DNA from: Myxococcota bacterium
GTDB lineage: Bacteria > Myxococcota > UBA727 > JABDBI01
DNA: 64,000 bases
Assembly: GCA_040387835.1 (NCBI GenBank)
Contig: JAZKCZ010000002.1
Span: forward strand, 645,818 to 709,817
Direction: 5' to 3'
Shown here: positions 1-8,039 of the stretch, one piece after another
Layout of the letters: each line of letters opens with the position of its first letter
Numbering within the stretch: the stretch's first letter is position 1
Notes under the pieces: model-generated
Told to the model about the DNA's origin: nothing
What the model saw: the letters and a program-made list of their open reading frames with translations, nothing else
Databases searched by the model: none
Program-made: the position numbers and the translations under genes

Positions 1-426
1 GTACAACCCAACATGGTCTGGTGGTACTCCGGCGGCCAGCTAGGACATATCTTCACCGATAATGCCTTTTACGTAGCAAAGCCGCTCACACTCATCTCCA
101 CCTGGGACGGCGACGAAATCTCGATGCGGCGTGCCTATCGTCACTTAATCGTCGCCCATGAAAAGCTGCAAAACTCGCTCGCAAACAAATTCGAAAGCGC
201 CATTAGTAAACTAGGCAGCGCCTTCACCGGCAAAGGTCTATGGTATAGCTGGGATTTACCAAGCCCCGAACACGCTCAAAAAGCCCGTTTGGAACTTGAG
301 CAAGCAGGGCTATTGCTTGCAAAGGGTTTTGGGAGCAAGCTGATTCTATGTCCTCCTGTCACCTTGAATGAACAAGATTTGACGAGAGGTCTGGAAATAT
401 TAGAAAGGTATTTGCGAAATGCTTAG
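1..426 (+). CDS. Class III aminotransferase, C-terminal part (L-lysine 6-transaminase-like)
   Basis: The reading frame is open to the first base, so the start lies outside the window and only about 141 C-terminal residues are visible. The fragment resembles the small domain of PLP-dependent class III aminotransferases, and best the lysine epsilon-aminotransferase branch. That branch has a 'STWxG' turn followed by an MxRAxRxL helix, seen here as STWDGDEISMRRAYRHL. A later 'GLWYSWDLP' strand and a final 'LILCPPVTL' strand also fit. The lysine-binding PLP region is missing, so the substrate is uncertain. The stop codon overlaps the clpA start by 8 nt, suggesting co-transcription. Confidence 0.65.
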   Translation, partial: VQPNMVWWYSGGQLGHIFTDNAFYVAKPLTLISTWDGDEISMRRAYRHLIVAHEKLQNSLANKFESAISKLGSAFTGKGLWYSWDLPSPEHAQKARLELEQAGLLLAKGFGSKLILCPPVTLNEQDLTRGLEILERYLRNA

Positions 427-2605
427 CCCGGAAGTTGAAGATATTATTCAAAACTCGTTTCGAGAAGCTCACGAACGCGGCCATGAAATGGCCACGATTG
501 AGCATCTTGCATTGGTTTTATTATACGACGAAGACATCAGACATCTGCTCGGCGCCTGCGGTGTCAAGCTTGATCAACTCAAACAGCAGTTAAACAACTA
601 CTTAGACACCGAAGTGGAAAAAGTCGTTTTCGATGCCAACCGAGTCAAAATCGAAGCCTCTTTAGGCTTTCAACGCGTCATCGAACGCGCCACCGTCCAA
701 GCGCGCGCGGCAGCCCGTGGTGAAGTCTGGCCATCGCACCTATTGGTGGCTATTTTCGAAGAAAAAGAATCTCCCGCGCTCTACTACTTCTCCAAAGCCG
801 GACTAACCCGCCTAGAGCTGGTCTCCAACATCGGCGAATCCATCAGCGAAGATGAAGACGGCGAAACCTTCGAAGGAAACCCATTAGAATCCTTCACTGT
901 TGACCTGACCGAAAAAGCCAAAAATGGCGAACTCGATGTCCTTGTTGGCCGAGACGAAGAACTTACCCGTGTGATCCACATCCTGCTCAGACGTCGCAAA
1001 AACAACGCCCTCCTCGTTGGCGAAGCAGGCGTGGGCAAGACCGCCATCGCCGAAGGCCTAGCACAACGTATCGTTGACGGCAAAGTTCCCGAAGTACTAC
1101 AAAACAGCTCTGTCTTCGCCCTAGATATGGGCCTTCTACTGGCCGGCACACGCTACCGCGGCGATTTCGAAAACCGCTTTAAAGCCGTGATGCGCGCCCT
1201 AGAAAAAAAGCCGAACTCCATTTTATTAATCGATGAAATCCACACCATGGTAGGCGCAGGCTCAAGCTCCGGCGGCGGCCCAGACGCCTCCAACATGCTA
1301 AAGCCCATCCTATCCGGCGGAACCATCCGCTGCATCGGCACCACCACTTACAAAGAATACCGCGGTCATTTTGAAAAAGACCGAGCTTTGGTCAGGCGCT
1401 TTCAGAAAGTTGACATCGAAGAGCCAAGCGAAAAAGACTGCCTCAAAATTCTTCAAGGCCTAAAAGGCAAATACGAAGAATTCCACCATGTCAAAATCAG
1501 TCCTAAAGCTCTACAAGCCGCCGTCTCACTCTCCGTTAGACACCTGCAAGAGAAAAAGCTGCCTGATAAGGCGATCGATCTCATCGACGAAGCCGCTGCT
1601 GGCCTCAAACTTAAAGGCAAAAAGAACGCCACCGTCACCGAGCACGACATCGAACAAACCGTCGCTCGCATGGCCCAAATCCCACCGAAACAAGTCAGCC
1701 AAGACGACCGTTCGTTACTGCTCAGCCTAGACGAAAAACTAGGCCAGGTTGTTTTCGGCCAAGACAAAGCCATCGCTGAACTCGCTTCCGCGGTAAAACT
1801 AGCCCGCGCCGGCCTAAGAGAACCCGAAAAGCCTTTGGGAGCATTCTTATTCAGCGGCCCCAGCGGTGTTGGCAAAACCGAAGTCGCTAAACAGCTCGCC
1901 AAAACCATGGGCATCTCATTCGTCCGTTTCGACATGAGCGAATACATGGAACGCCACACCGTCAGCCGCCTCATCGGCGCGCCTCCAGGCTACGTAGGCT
2001 ACGACCAAGGCGGCCTGCTGACAGACGCCATCCATAAAACCCCTCACGCAGTGCTGTTGTTAGATGAAATCGAAAAAGCCCACCCAGACGTGTTCAACAT
2101 GCTGCTGCAAGTCATGGACTATGGCAAACTAACCGACAACAACGGCCGAGCCACCGACTTTAGACACGTAATTCTGATCATGACCAGCAATGTGGGCGCC
2201 GCAGAACTAGCCCAAGCCAAAATCGGCTTCGGCGACAGCGACAACTGGGGCGCAGACGAAGGCGCCTTCAAAAAGCTATTCTCGCCTGAGTTCAGAAATC
2301 GCCTAGATGCAAGAATCGCCTTCGAGCCGTTAAAGCCTGAATCCATGGCCCGAATCGTGGAGAAATTCTTAAAAGAGCTAGAAGCCCAAGTATCCGAGCA
2401 CCCCATCAAACTGGAAATCACCAAAGCCGCCAAAGAGCACCTGGCCAATAAAGGCTACGACAAAACCCTAGGCGCCAGGCCCCTAGCCAGATTAATCCAG
2501 CAAGAAATCAAACGCCCCCTAGCCGAAAAGATCCTAAGGCTAGAAGGCAAGTCCGAACAAATCATCAAAATCGACCTAGTAAACAACAAACTAGAAGTAA
2601 AATAG
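419..2605 (+). CDS. clpA: ATP-dependent Clp protease ATPase subunit ClpA
   Basis: This is the AAA+ unfoldase that feeds substrates into ClpP. At 728 residues it is close to the usual ClpA length of about 750. A double Clp-N domain (about 1-150) is followed by two AAA+ modules. The first has Walker A GEAGVGKT near residue 201 and Walker B LLIDEIHT; the second has GPSGVGKT near 479 and LLLDEIEKAH. A KIGFG loop near 600 matches the ClpP-docking IGF/IGL loop. There is no long coiled-coil insertion, which separates it from ClpB. No clpS or clpP lies next to it; the neighbours are an aminotransferase (overlapping) and tlyA. Confidence 0.95.
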   Translation: MLSPEVEDIIQNSFREAHERGHEMATIEHLALVLLYDEDIRHLLGACGVKLDQLKQQLNNYLDTEVEKVVFDANRVKIEASLGFQRVIERATVQARAAARGEVWPSHLLVAIFEEKESPALYYFSKAGLTRLELVSNIGESISEDEDGETFEGNPLESFTVDLTEKAKNGELDVLVGRDEELTRVIHILLRRRKNNALLVGEAGVGKTAIAEGLAQRIVDGKVPEVLQNSSVFALDMGLLLAGTRYRGDFENRFKAVMRALEKKPNSILLIDEIHTMVGAGSSSGGGPDASNMLKPILSGGTIRCIGTTTYKEYRGHFEKDRALVRRFQKVDIEEPSEKDCLKILQGLKGKYEEFHHVKISPKALQAAVSLSVRHLQEKKLPDKAIDLIDEAAAGLKLKGKKNATVTEHDIEQTVARMAQIPPKQVSQDDRSLLLSLDEKLGQVVFGQDKAIAELASAVKLARAGLREPEKPLGAFLFSGPSGVGKTEVAKQLAKTMGISFVRFDMSEYMERHTVSRLIGAPPGYVGYDQGGLLTDAIHKTPHAVLLLDEIEKAHPDVFNMLLQVMDYGKLTDNNGRATDFRHVILIMTSNVGAAELAQAKIGFGDSDNWGADEGAFKKLFSPEFRNRLDARIAFEPLKPESMARIVEKFLKELEAQVSEHPIKLEITKAAKEHLANKGYDKTLGARPLARLIQQEIKRPLAEKILRLEGKSEQIIKIDLVNNKLEVK

Positions 2606-2615
2606 CCGCAACATC

Positions 2616-2650
2616 GTCATTGCGAGGAGCGAAAGCGACGCGGCAATCCA
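2616..2650 (+). repeat. REP-like element, single copy
   Basis: This 35-bp sequence begins GTCATTGCGAGGAGCG and ends GCGGCAATCCA. It nearly matches one arm of the palindromic element at 51141-51217, differing by one extra A in the GCGAAAGCGAC part. It lies just after clpA, as REP elements typically do. Confidence 0.75.
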
Positions 2651-2677
2651 CTCCCCAAACGTTGCCAACCACGGCCG

Positions 2678-2734
2678 CCCGGACAAAACCGTCCGCCTTC
2701 GGCGTCCAAAGTCCGGGTGTCCGCATCGCGGACA
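2678..2734. other. Two adjacent stem-loops between clpA and tlyA
   Basis: CCCGGAC (2678-2684) pairs with GTCCGGG (2711-2717) around an inner CGCC/GGCG stem. Immediately after, TGTCCGC (2718-2724) pairs with GCGGACA (2728-2734) across a 3-nt loop. No T-run follows on the plus strand, so a classical terminator is not supported. The structure may be part of a composite repeat with the adjacent REP. Confidence 0.5.
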
Positions 2735-2739
2735 TAAAA

Positions 2740-2768
2740 TTGACACACCAATAGACCCATGCAACAAT
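2740..2768 (+). promoter_or_regulatory. Candidate sigma70 promoter for tlyA
   Basis: TTGACA (2740-2745), 17 nt, then AACAAT (2763-2768). A start about 7 nt downstream would leave a leader of only 3-5 nt before the tlyA ATG. There is no Shine-Dalgarno sequence, which fits a leaderless message. The call rests on motif match alone. Confidence 0.45.
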
Positions 2769-2778
2769 CCCCCAACCC

Positions 2779-3519
2779 ATGACCCCCAAAAAACGCCTGG
2801 ACATAGCCTTGGTAGAGCGAGGCTTAGAAAGCACCCGTTCACGGGCGCAAGCGCGCATCCTCGCAGGTGACGTGGTCGTGGGCGACCACCGTGTGGACAA
2901 AGCTGGCCATTTGGTCAGCGAAACCGATGCGATTCGGCTAAAAGATAACTCACTGCCTTATGTGTCTAGAGGCGGCCTAAAATTAGAAGGCGCTCTAAAA
3001 TCCTGGCCTACCGATGTAGAGGGCACCATCTGCATCGACATCGGCTCCTCTACCGGAGGCTTTACGGACGTCCTTCTCAAAAACGGCGCAGCATTGGTCT
3101 ACGCCGTTGATGTTGGCACCAACCAATTAGCCTACGAATTGCGAATTAACCCAAAAGTTAAAGTCTTCGAAAAGACCCACATCCTAAAAACGCCAGCCGG
3201 CACCTTCACCCCCGCCCCAACCATCGCTGTCATAGACGTCAGCTTTATCTCGCTTAAGAAAGTGCTTCCTGCGGCACTGATCCATCTGACCCGCCCAGGC
3301 ACAATCTACGCCCTCATCAAACCCCAATTCGAAGTCGGCCCAGACAAAATCGAAAAAGGCGGCATTGTCAAAGACATCGCCGCCCGCGAACAATCTCGGG
3401 ATGAAATTTTAGCTCTAGCAGCCAATTTGGGTTTAAAAATCATCGGCCATGCAGAAAGCCCCATCCAAGGAACAGATGGGAATGTTGAGTACTTGGCCTG
3501 TCTAAAATTTATTGTCTAA
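2779..3519 (+). CDS. tlyA: TlyA-family rRNA 2'-O-methyltransferase
   Basis: The 246 residues match the TlyA family (often annotated hemolysin A), which 2'-O-methylates cytidines in rRNA. An N-terminal S4 RNA-binding domain (about 5-65, RLDIALVERGL with SRSRAQARILAGDV) precedes an FtsJ-type Rossmann methyltransferase. SAM motif I is DIGSSTGGFTD near residue 87. Further conserved pieces are AVIDVSFISLKKVLP and YALIKPQFEVG, which carry the Asp and Lys of the catalytic set. The start is ATG without a visible Shine-Dalgarno sequence. The gene ends convergently, overlapping the first RTX lipoprotein gene by 4 nt. Confidence 0.92.
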   Translation: MTPKKRLDIALVERGLESTRSRAQARILAGDVVVGDHRVDKAGHLVSETDAIRLKDNSLPYVSRGGLKLEGALKSWPTDVEGTICIDIGSSTGGFTDVLLKNGAALVYAVDVGTNQLAYELRINPKVKVFEKTHILKTPAGTFTPAPTIAVIDVSFISLKKVLPAALIHLTRPGTIYALIKPQFEVGPDKIEKGGIVKDIAAREQSRDEILALAANLGLKIIGHAESPIQGTDGNVEYLACLKFIV

Positions 3520-5600
3520 AGCAAACTAAAGTCAGCAGAAGTCAAAGTACCAGACAAACCAGTCATGTTAATAAGCATATCAACTGTCTCTACAGCAGAA
3601 GTTGCATTGTTAATATAGAGATAGGTACCCGCCGCTCCGCCTGTAGAACAAGTGACAACCACCGCGCTAAGAGCACCCCCAGGAACCGACACGGGAATGA
3701 CGGTAATCCCTCCGTAAACAGCTGTCAGATCGGCACAGGTGCCAATGACCTGCGGCACATCGAGGGACACACTCGTTCCGGAAACCGGCACTCCTGTAAT
3801 TTCCAACCCTATTTTATCTGTACCAGCAACGAAATCGGTAATCTGAACGATTGCGGTCGTACCCGAGGATTCGCCTAAGATTCTACCCACGTCAGTTGGG
3901 ACGGATCCTGTGTTCGTGACAATAAATTTAAAGGTGTCGGCGTCGCCCCCCCCGGTTAAAACATCCGCCTGGTTTAGTTCACCCGTAGCTCCGCCAATGA
4001 TGGTGTCGGCACCATTACCGCCATTAATGGTATCGATACCTGCTCGACCAAGCAATGTGTCTGCTGCTGACCCACCTGTGATCGTATCGGCACTTGTAGA
4101 GCCAGCCGTGGTCAAAGCACCAGTCATACCAGCCGCGTTTAAAACTACCGCCGACGAAAATGTAGTCAACGCCAAAGTTGCCGCGCCGTTTACCGTAAAG
4201 TTGGAGGGCGTATTAGTAACACTCGAAATCGAATTAATTGCACTACCATTTGAAACAATTGTCACACCCGTGGTCCCGCCAATCGTAAGGCCTGTAATAT
4301 TGTGCGCGACTGTATCCCCTGAACCCCCTAGGTTCAGCGTCACGTTTGCTCCGGCTAAGGACAAAGAATTTGCAGTAAATGGTGCAGTCGCACCGGCGCC
4401 GACATCAACAATACTGCCATTCTGCAGGCCAGTGATGGTCTGTGTTCTGCCAGCGGATTCGACTGTAAAATGATTAATATTTGAGCCGGTGATCGCGCTT
4501 GCATCCAGCGTAATATTTGCGTTAAGCCCCAAGATTTCAAAACCTTGCACCGCGTTAATTTTCGCTTCTTCTCCAGAAGACGTATTTAGAACCAACTTGT
4601 CAGCAGAGCTTGCGCCAGCGTTCAATTGGCTCCCTGATGTTAAAGCGGTCAACGCACTATTGCCCAAGGTCAGAACATCAGCCGCGGTACCTCCGGTAAA
4701 AGTGAATGCAGCCTTAGGTGTTCCTGCTGATAAATCTACTCTAACACCGGCGGAAGTTGAGGCATTAATGCTATTGGGTGCGGCAACATCACCAGCCGCT
4801 AAGGCAAAAGTTAACGGCGCATCCCCCGACAACGTATAAGCCAACACCCCCGCAGGAGCATCTAATGTTCCTATTTTACTAGGCGTGTTTCCGGAGTTAA
4901 TCGTTAAACTGGTTGCTCCCGTTGCCGCGATCGTCAGATTCGCCGGCGCAGTCGCGTTGCCCTGGTAGCCAATTAACTGGAGAGTCGGACTAGCAACAGT
5001 ATTGTCCATCGCCCAAGTGACCCCACCCGCTGTGGCCGTGCCACCCGCTCCGGTAGCTAGTTTTAGCGTGCCCACATTACCAGTGGTAATTGTACCACCG
5101 CTCAGCGCTGTGATATCCGAAAAATCATATAAAGTGATTCCATTTGAACTACTGTACTTCGTTGACAAGTCCCAAGTACCACTCCCAAGAGGGCTGGAAA
5201 AATTTACAATCTCCACATTAGAAACAGTTGTTGGAAGCGAAGCCAAGTCCGCAGGTACCAGCGCTCCAGTAACCACGATAACGTCAGTCCCATCTGCGCC
5301 CTCCACGCGGTCCGTCGACTGGATGGTTGTAGGAACGATGCCTGAAAACACATCATCTCCAGCCGTTCCCAAAACATAGTCGTAGGCAGAAACTGTAAAA
5401 TCAGCAGTCGATGCAACATAACCACCACCACCACCACCGGCCGTTGGCGTTGGATTGCCAGTGCCGCCCGAACCCGCGCCCCCAGTCCCTGGCCCATTTC
5501 CAGATGGGGTCAGACTTGAGCCTGCAGCGCATGAAATCAATACAGTAAAAAGAACGCCAAAAGCGATTTTATGCCAAATTATCTGGTTATTATTTACCAT
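3516..5600 (-). CDS. RTX-repeat lipoprotein 1
   Basis: A 694-residue predicted lipoprotein. A short hydrophobic segment ends in a lipobox-like VLISC at about residue 24, then comes a Gly-rich linker. The body is Thr/Ser/Gly/Ala-rich, as in bacterial beta-solenoid and S-layer-like proteins. RTX nonapeptides (GGxGxDxUx type) lie near residues 75-95 and 500-545, for example GRAGIDTINGGNGADTIIGG. The last 110 residues, including ITDFVAGTDKIGLEI, resemble the calcium-binding end of RTX proteins. AGGAGG-like Shine-Dalgarno GGGAGG precedes the ATG. It is a close paralogue of the gene at 5825-7909. Substrate or partner unknown. Confidence 0.85.
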   Translation of the reverse strand: MVNNNQIIWHKIAFGVLFTVLISCAAGSSLTPSGNGPGTGGAGSGGTGNPTPTAGGGGGGYVASTADFTVSAYDYVLGTAGDDVFSGIVPTTIQSTDRVEGADGTDVIVVTGALVPADLASLPTTVSNVEIVNFSSPLGSGTWDLSTKYSSSNGITLYDFSDITALSGGTITTGNVGTLKLATGAGGTATAGGVTWAMDNTVASPTLQLIGYQGNATAPANLTIAATGATSLTINSGNTPSKIGTLDAPAGVLAYTLSGDAPLTFALAAGDVAAPNSINASTSAGVRVDLSAGTPKAAFTFTGGTAADVLTLGNSALTALTSGSQLNAGASSADKLVLNTSSGEEAKINAVQGFEILGLNANITLDASAITGSNINHFTVESAGRTQTITGLQNGSIVDVGAGATAPFTANSLSLAGANVTLNLGGSGDTVAHNITGLTIGGTTGVTIVSNGSAINSISSVTNTPSNFTVNGAATLALTTFSSAVVLNAAGMTGALTTAGSTSADTITGGSAADTLLGRAGIDTINGGNGADTIIGGATGELNQADVLTGGGDADTFKFIVTNTGSVPTDVGRILGESSGTTAIVQITDFVAGTDKIGLEITGVPVSGTSVSLDVPQVIGTCADLTAVYGGITVIPVSVPGGALSAVVVTCSTGGAAGTYLYINNATSAVETVDMLINMTGLSGTLTSADFSLL

Positions 5601-5627
5601 TTAACCTCCCGACTAAACATTGTTATC

Positions 5628-5656
5628 AATAAAATTGTAACATAGGCTCAAGTCAA
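5628..5656 (-). promoter_or_regulatory. Candidate promoter of RTX lipoprotein 1
   Basis: On the minus strand TTGACT (5651-5656), 17 nt, then TTTATT (5628-5633). The start codon at 5600 lies about 28 nt after the -10 box and is preceded by GGGAGG, giving a normal short leader. Confidence 0.45.
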
Positions 5657-5689
5657 GCATTTCAAATTGCTCACCAATTAAGAAATCCT

Positions 5690-5730
5690 GAGGCGTACCT
5701 GCGAAGCTCAATGAGCTAAGCAGGCGCCTC
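5690..5730. other. Long symmetric stem-loop between two RTX lipoprotein genes
   Basis: Three nested stems separated by small symmetric internal loops: GAGGCG/CGCCTC, CCTGC/GCAGG and AGCTC/GAGCT around an AAT loop. No T-run follows on either strand. It could stabilise the 3' end of the upstream transcript or be a repeat element. Confidence 0.5.
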
Positions 5731-5749
5731 GAGACCATTAACCTTTCGA

Positions 5750-5820
5750 TTAGATCAGGGTAATCAAGTTAGCAGAGATAATACGCTATTTTCCGATTGA
5801 GGCCAACACCATGCGGTTCA
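5750..5820 (-). pseudogene. Remnant of the 3' end of an RTX3-type lipoprotein gene
   Basis: On the minus strand this stretch ends in codons for SANLITLI plus stop, nearly identical to the SADLITLI end of the protein at 8040-10028. Similarity continues upstream: N-R-M-V-L-A-S-I-G-K against N-F-V-L-L-G-F-T-G-S, interrupted by an in-frame TAG. It sits immediately after the stop of RTX lipoprotein 2. It is best explained as a leftover from duplication or recombination within the paralogous array. Only about 23 codons are recognisable. Confidence 0.6.
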
Positions 5821-5824
5821 ATCG

Positions 5825-7909
5825 CTAATTCAAAGTGAAGTCGGCAGCAGTCAAAGTACCAGATAAACCAGTCATATTAATAAGCATGTCGGCCGTAGCT
5901 ACCCCGGCCGTCGCATTGTTGATATAAACATACGTTCCCGCTGCTGCACCTGCACTGCAGGTAATCACCACGCCACTCAAAGCGCCCCCAGGAACTGAGG
6001 GAACAATCGCCACTACTTGCGCATAAATATCGGTCAAATCAGCACAAGTGGCAATTGTTTGCGGAGTATCAAGAACCATGCTGGTACCTGAAACCGGTGC
6101 ACCTGTAACTTCTAGCCCAAGTTTATCTGTTCCAGCGACGAAATCAGTAATCCGAACGATTGCTGTCGTACCAGATGATTCGCCTAAAATTGTACCAACA
6201 TCAGTTGCGATGACTGATGTATTCGTTGCAACGAACTTAAAGGTGTCCGCGCCGCCCCCTCCAGTCAAAACATCCGCCTGATTTAAGACGCTTGCGAGGC
6301 CACCTTGAATGGTGTCCACGCCTAGACCACCATTAATCGTATCCACGCCCCCGGCACCCAATAAAGTATCCGCGCCTGTGAAACCAGTTAATGAATCGGC
6401 TGCACTCGAGCCCGTTGCATTTAACACAGGACCGCTCGATGTGATTGAGCCCGCTGCCGCCAGCCCGCCGAAGGTAATCGGCGTCAAGCCAGTAACGGTA
6501 TAAGTATAACCTGGCGCGCTGGTTATCGTATTGGTTCCTGCTCCGTTGGATTCGATATTCACACCAGTCAATCCGGTCCCAGCCAAAGTGGTGGTGTAAG
6601 ATACCGTATCATCCGTAGAACCCAGGCGAAGCGTCGGTGTGGTTGCCGTACCACTTAAAGTCAAAGTGCCGGTCGTAAATGTCGAAGCAGCCCCAAAGCC
6701 AACATCGACGCTGTTTCCGTTAGTCAAGTTAGTCAGCGTCACTGCGATACCAGCTGTATCGATAGCATATCGCGATAAAACGGTGACTAAGCTTGTATCA
6801 ATCGAAATGGCGGCTTTTAGACCTAAAACTTCAGTACCAACCACAGCATTTAATTTGGGAAAACTTCCAATGCTTGTATCGAAAGTGCTGAGTTTATCCA
6901 ATGCACCAGTACCCAAGTTAATTTGGCTGCCAGCAGTTAAAGCAGCTAAATTGCCCGCACTTAAGATTAAATTGTCATTCTGAGGAGACCCGGTGAAAGT
7001 GAACCCTGCTTTAGTCGCGCCACCAGACAGATCAACAACAGCACCTCCCGTTGTCATGGTGGATGCGTTCATACTATTAGGATTCGGAACATCTAAAGCC
7101 GCCAACGCAAAAGTCATCGCCGCGTCCCCAGACAACGTGTAAACCAGTACACCTGCGGGAACATCCAATGTTGCTATTTTGCTAGGGGTAACCGATGAGC
7201 TAACCGCTAAGCTAGTCGCTCCCGTCCCCGCAATCGTCAAGTTTGAAGGCACAGACGCGTTGCCCTGGTATCCAACCAATTGCAGCGCAGGAGCAGTGAC
7301 CGTATTATCCATCGCCCAAGTAACACCCCCCGCAGTCGCTAAACCACCCGCTCCAGTAGCGATTTTCAGAGTGCCAACATTACCCGTCGTAATCGTATTT
7401 GAGCTAAGTGCCGCAATGTCAGAAAAGTCATATACATTGATCCCATTCGAAGTGCTGTATATAGACGACAAGTCCCAAGCGCCGGCGGTAAGTGAGCTGG
7501 AAAAATTGATAATCTCAACATTCGAAACGGTTGTCGGAAGCGAAGCTAAATCCGAAGACAGCGTCGCTCCCGAGACCACAATGACATCATTCCCGTCAGC
7601 ACCATTCACCCGGTCAGTTGACTGCATTGTGGTAGAAACGTTTCCAGAGAACACGTCATCTCCAGTTGTACCCACAATATAATCGCTAGTAGCTAGCGAG
7701 AAATCCAAAGTCGATACCAGCCCCCCGCCTCCGCCACCACCGCCGCCGGAGGGATTGGTGGGGTTACCAGGATCTTGGACCGAATCGCCCCCGCCACTTG
7801 CAGAGGGATTACCAGACTGCGGGGAAGTCCCCGCGCAAGAAATTACAACGACAAAAAGAACGCCGAAAGCAACTTTACTTAATAATACACATAATTGATA
7901 ATTGAACAT
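5825..7909 (-). CDS. RTX-repeat lipoprotein 2
   Basis: A 694-residue paralogue of RTX lipoprotein 1 with the same architecture: hydrophobic N-terminus with lipobox VVISC, Gly-rich linker, TGDDVFSG repeat near residue 70, Thr/Gly-rich body, GADTLLGAGGVDTINGG repeats and the same C-terminal ITDFVAGTDKLGLEV block. I chose the ATG at 7909 because it aligns with the start of the paralogue. The frame continues upstream to another ATG at 8002, but that lies inside the terminator of the preceding gene. No clear Shine-Dalgarno sequence precedes 7909. TTGATT-N18-TACACT just upstream may be a promoter, giving a very short leader. Confidence 0.82.
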   Translation of the reverse strand: MFNYQLCVLLSKVAFGVLFVVVISCAGTSPQSGNPSASGGGDSVQDPGNPTNPSGGGGGGGGGLVSTLDFSLATSDYIVGTTGDDVFSGNVSTTMQSTDRVNGADGNDVIVVSGATLSSDLASLPTTVSNVEIINFSSSLTAGAWDLSSIYSTSNGINVYDFSDIAALSSNTITTGNVGTLKIATGAGGLATAGGVTWAMDNTVTAPALQLVGYQGNASVPSNLTIAGTGATSLAVSSSVTPSKIATLDVPAGVLVYTLSGDAAMTFALAALDVPNPNSMNASTMTTGGAVVDLSGGATKAGFTFTGSPQNDNLILSAGNLAALTAGSQINLGTGALDKLSTFDTSIGSFPKLNAVVGTEVLGLKAAISIDTSLVTVLSRYAIDTAGIAVTLTNLTNGNSVDVGFGAASTFTTGTLTLSGTATTPTLRLGSTDDTVSYTTTLAGTGLTGVNIESNGAGTNTITSAPGYTYTVTGLTPITFGGLAAAGSITSSGPVLNATGSSAADSLTGFTGADTLLGAGGVDTINGGLGVDTIQGGLASVLNQADVLTGGGGADTFKFVATNTSVIATDVGTILGESSGTTAIVRITDFVAGTDKLGLEVTGAPVSGTSMVLDTPQTIATCADLTDIYAQVVAIVPSVPGGALSGVVITCSAGAAAGTYVYINNATAGVATADMLINMTGLSGTLTAADFTLN

Positions 7910-7962
7910 ATCATCAGTGTAACACAGGGTAAATTTGGCAATCAACTTGACCAGCAAATTAT

Positions 7963-8022
7963 AAAAAACCCCCTTCGGTAAGTCCAAGAACGCTTGTGGC
8001 ATTCGGCGGACTCCGAAGAGGG
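7963..8022 (-). terminator. Intrinsic terminator after RTX lipoprotein 3
   Basis: Read on the minus strand, CCCTCTTCGG (8013-8022) and AGTCC pair with GGACT and CCGAAGGGGG (7969-7978), followed by six T residues (7963-7968). It lies 18 nt past the stop codon of the 8040-10028 gene and separates it from the next paralogue. Confidence 0.8.
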
Positions 8023-8039
8023 AAGACTACTCAGTATTA

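Noticed and set aside
3910-4473. Long plus-strand frames opposite the RTX lipoprotein genes (also 4489-4839, 5002-5379, 7179-7682, 8416-8730)
   Set aside because: Val/Pro/Ala-rich antisense shadows of Thr/Gly-rich coding sequence; no ribosome-binding sites or recognisable domains.
7910-8002. Upstream ATG extending RTX lipoprotein 2 by 31 residues
   Set aside because: It lies within the terminator of the preceding gene and pushes the lipobox too far from the N-terminus.
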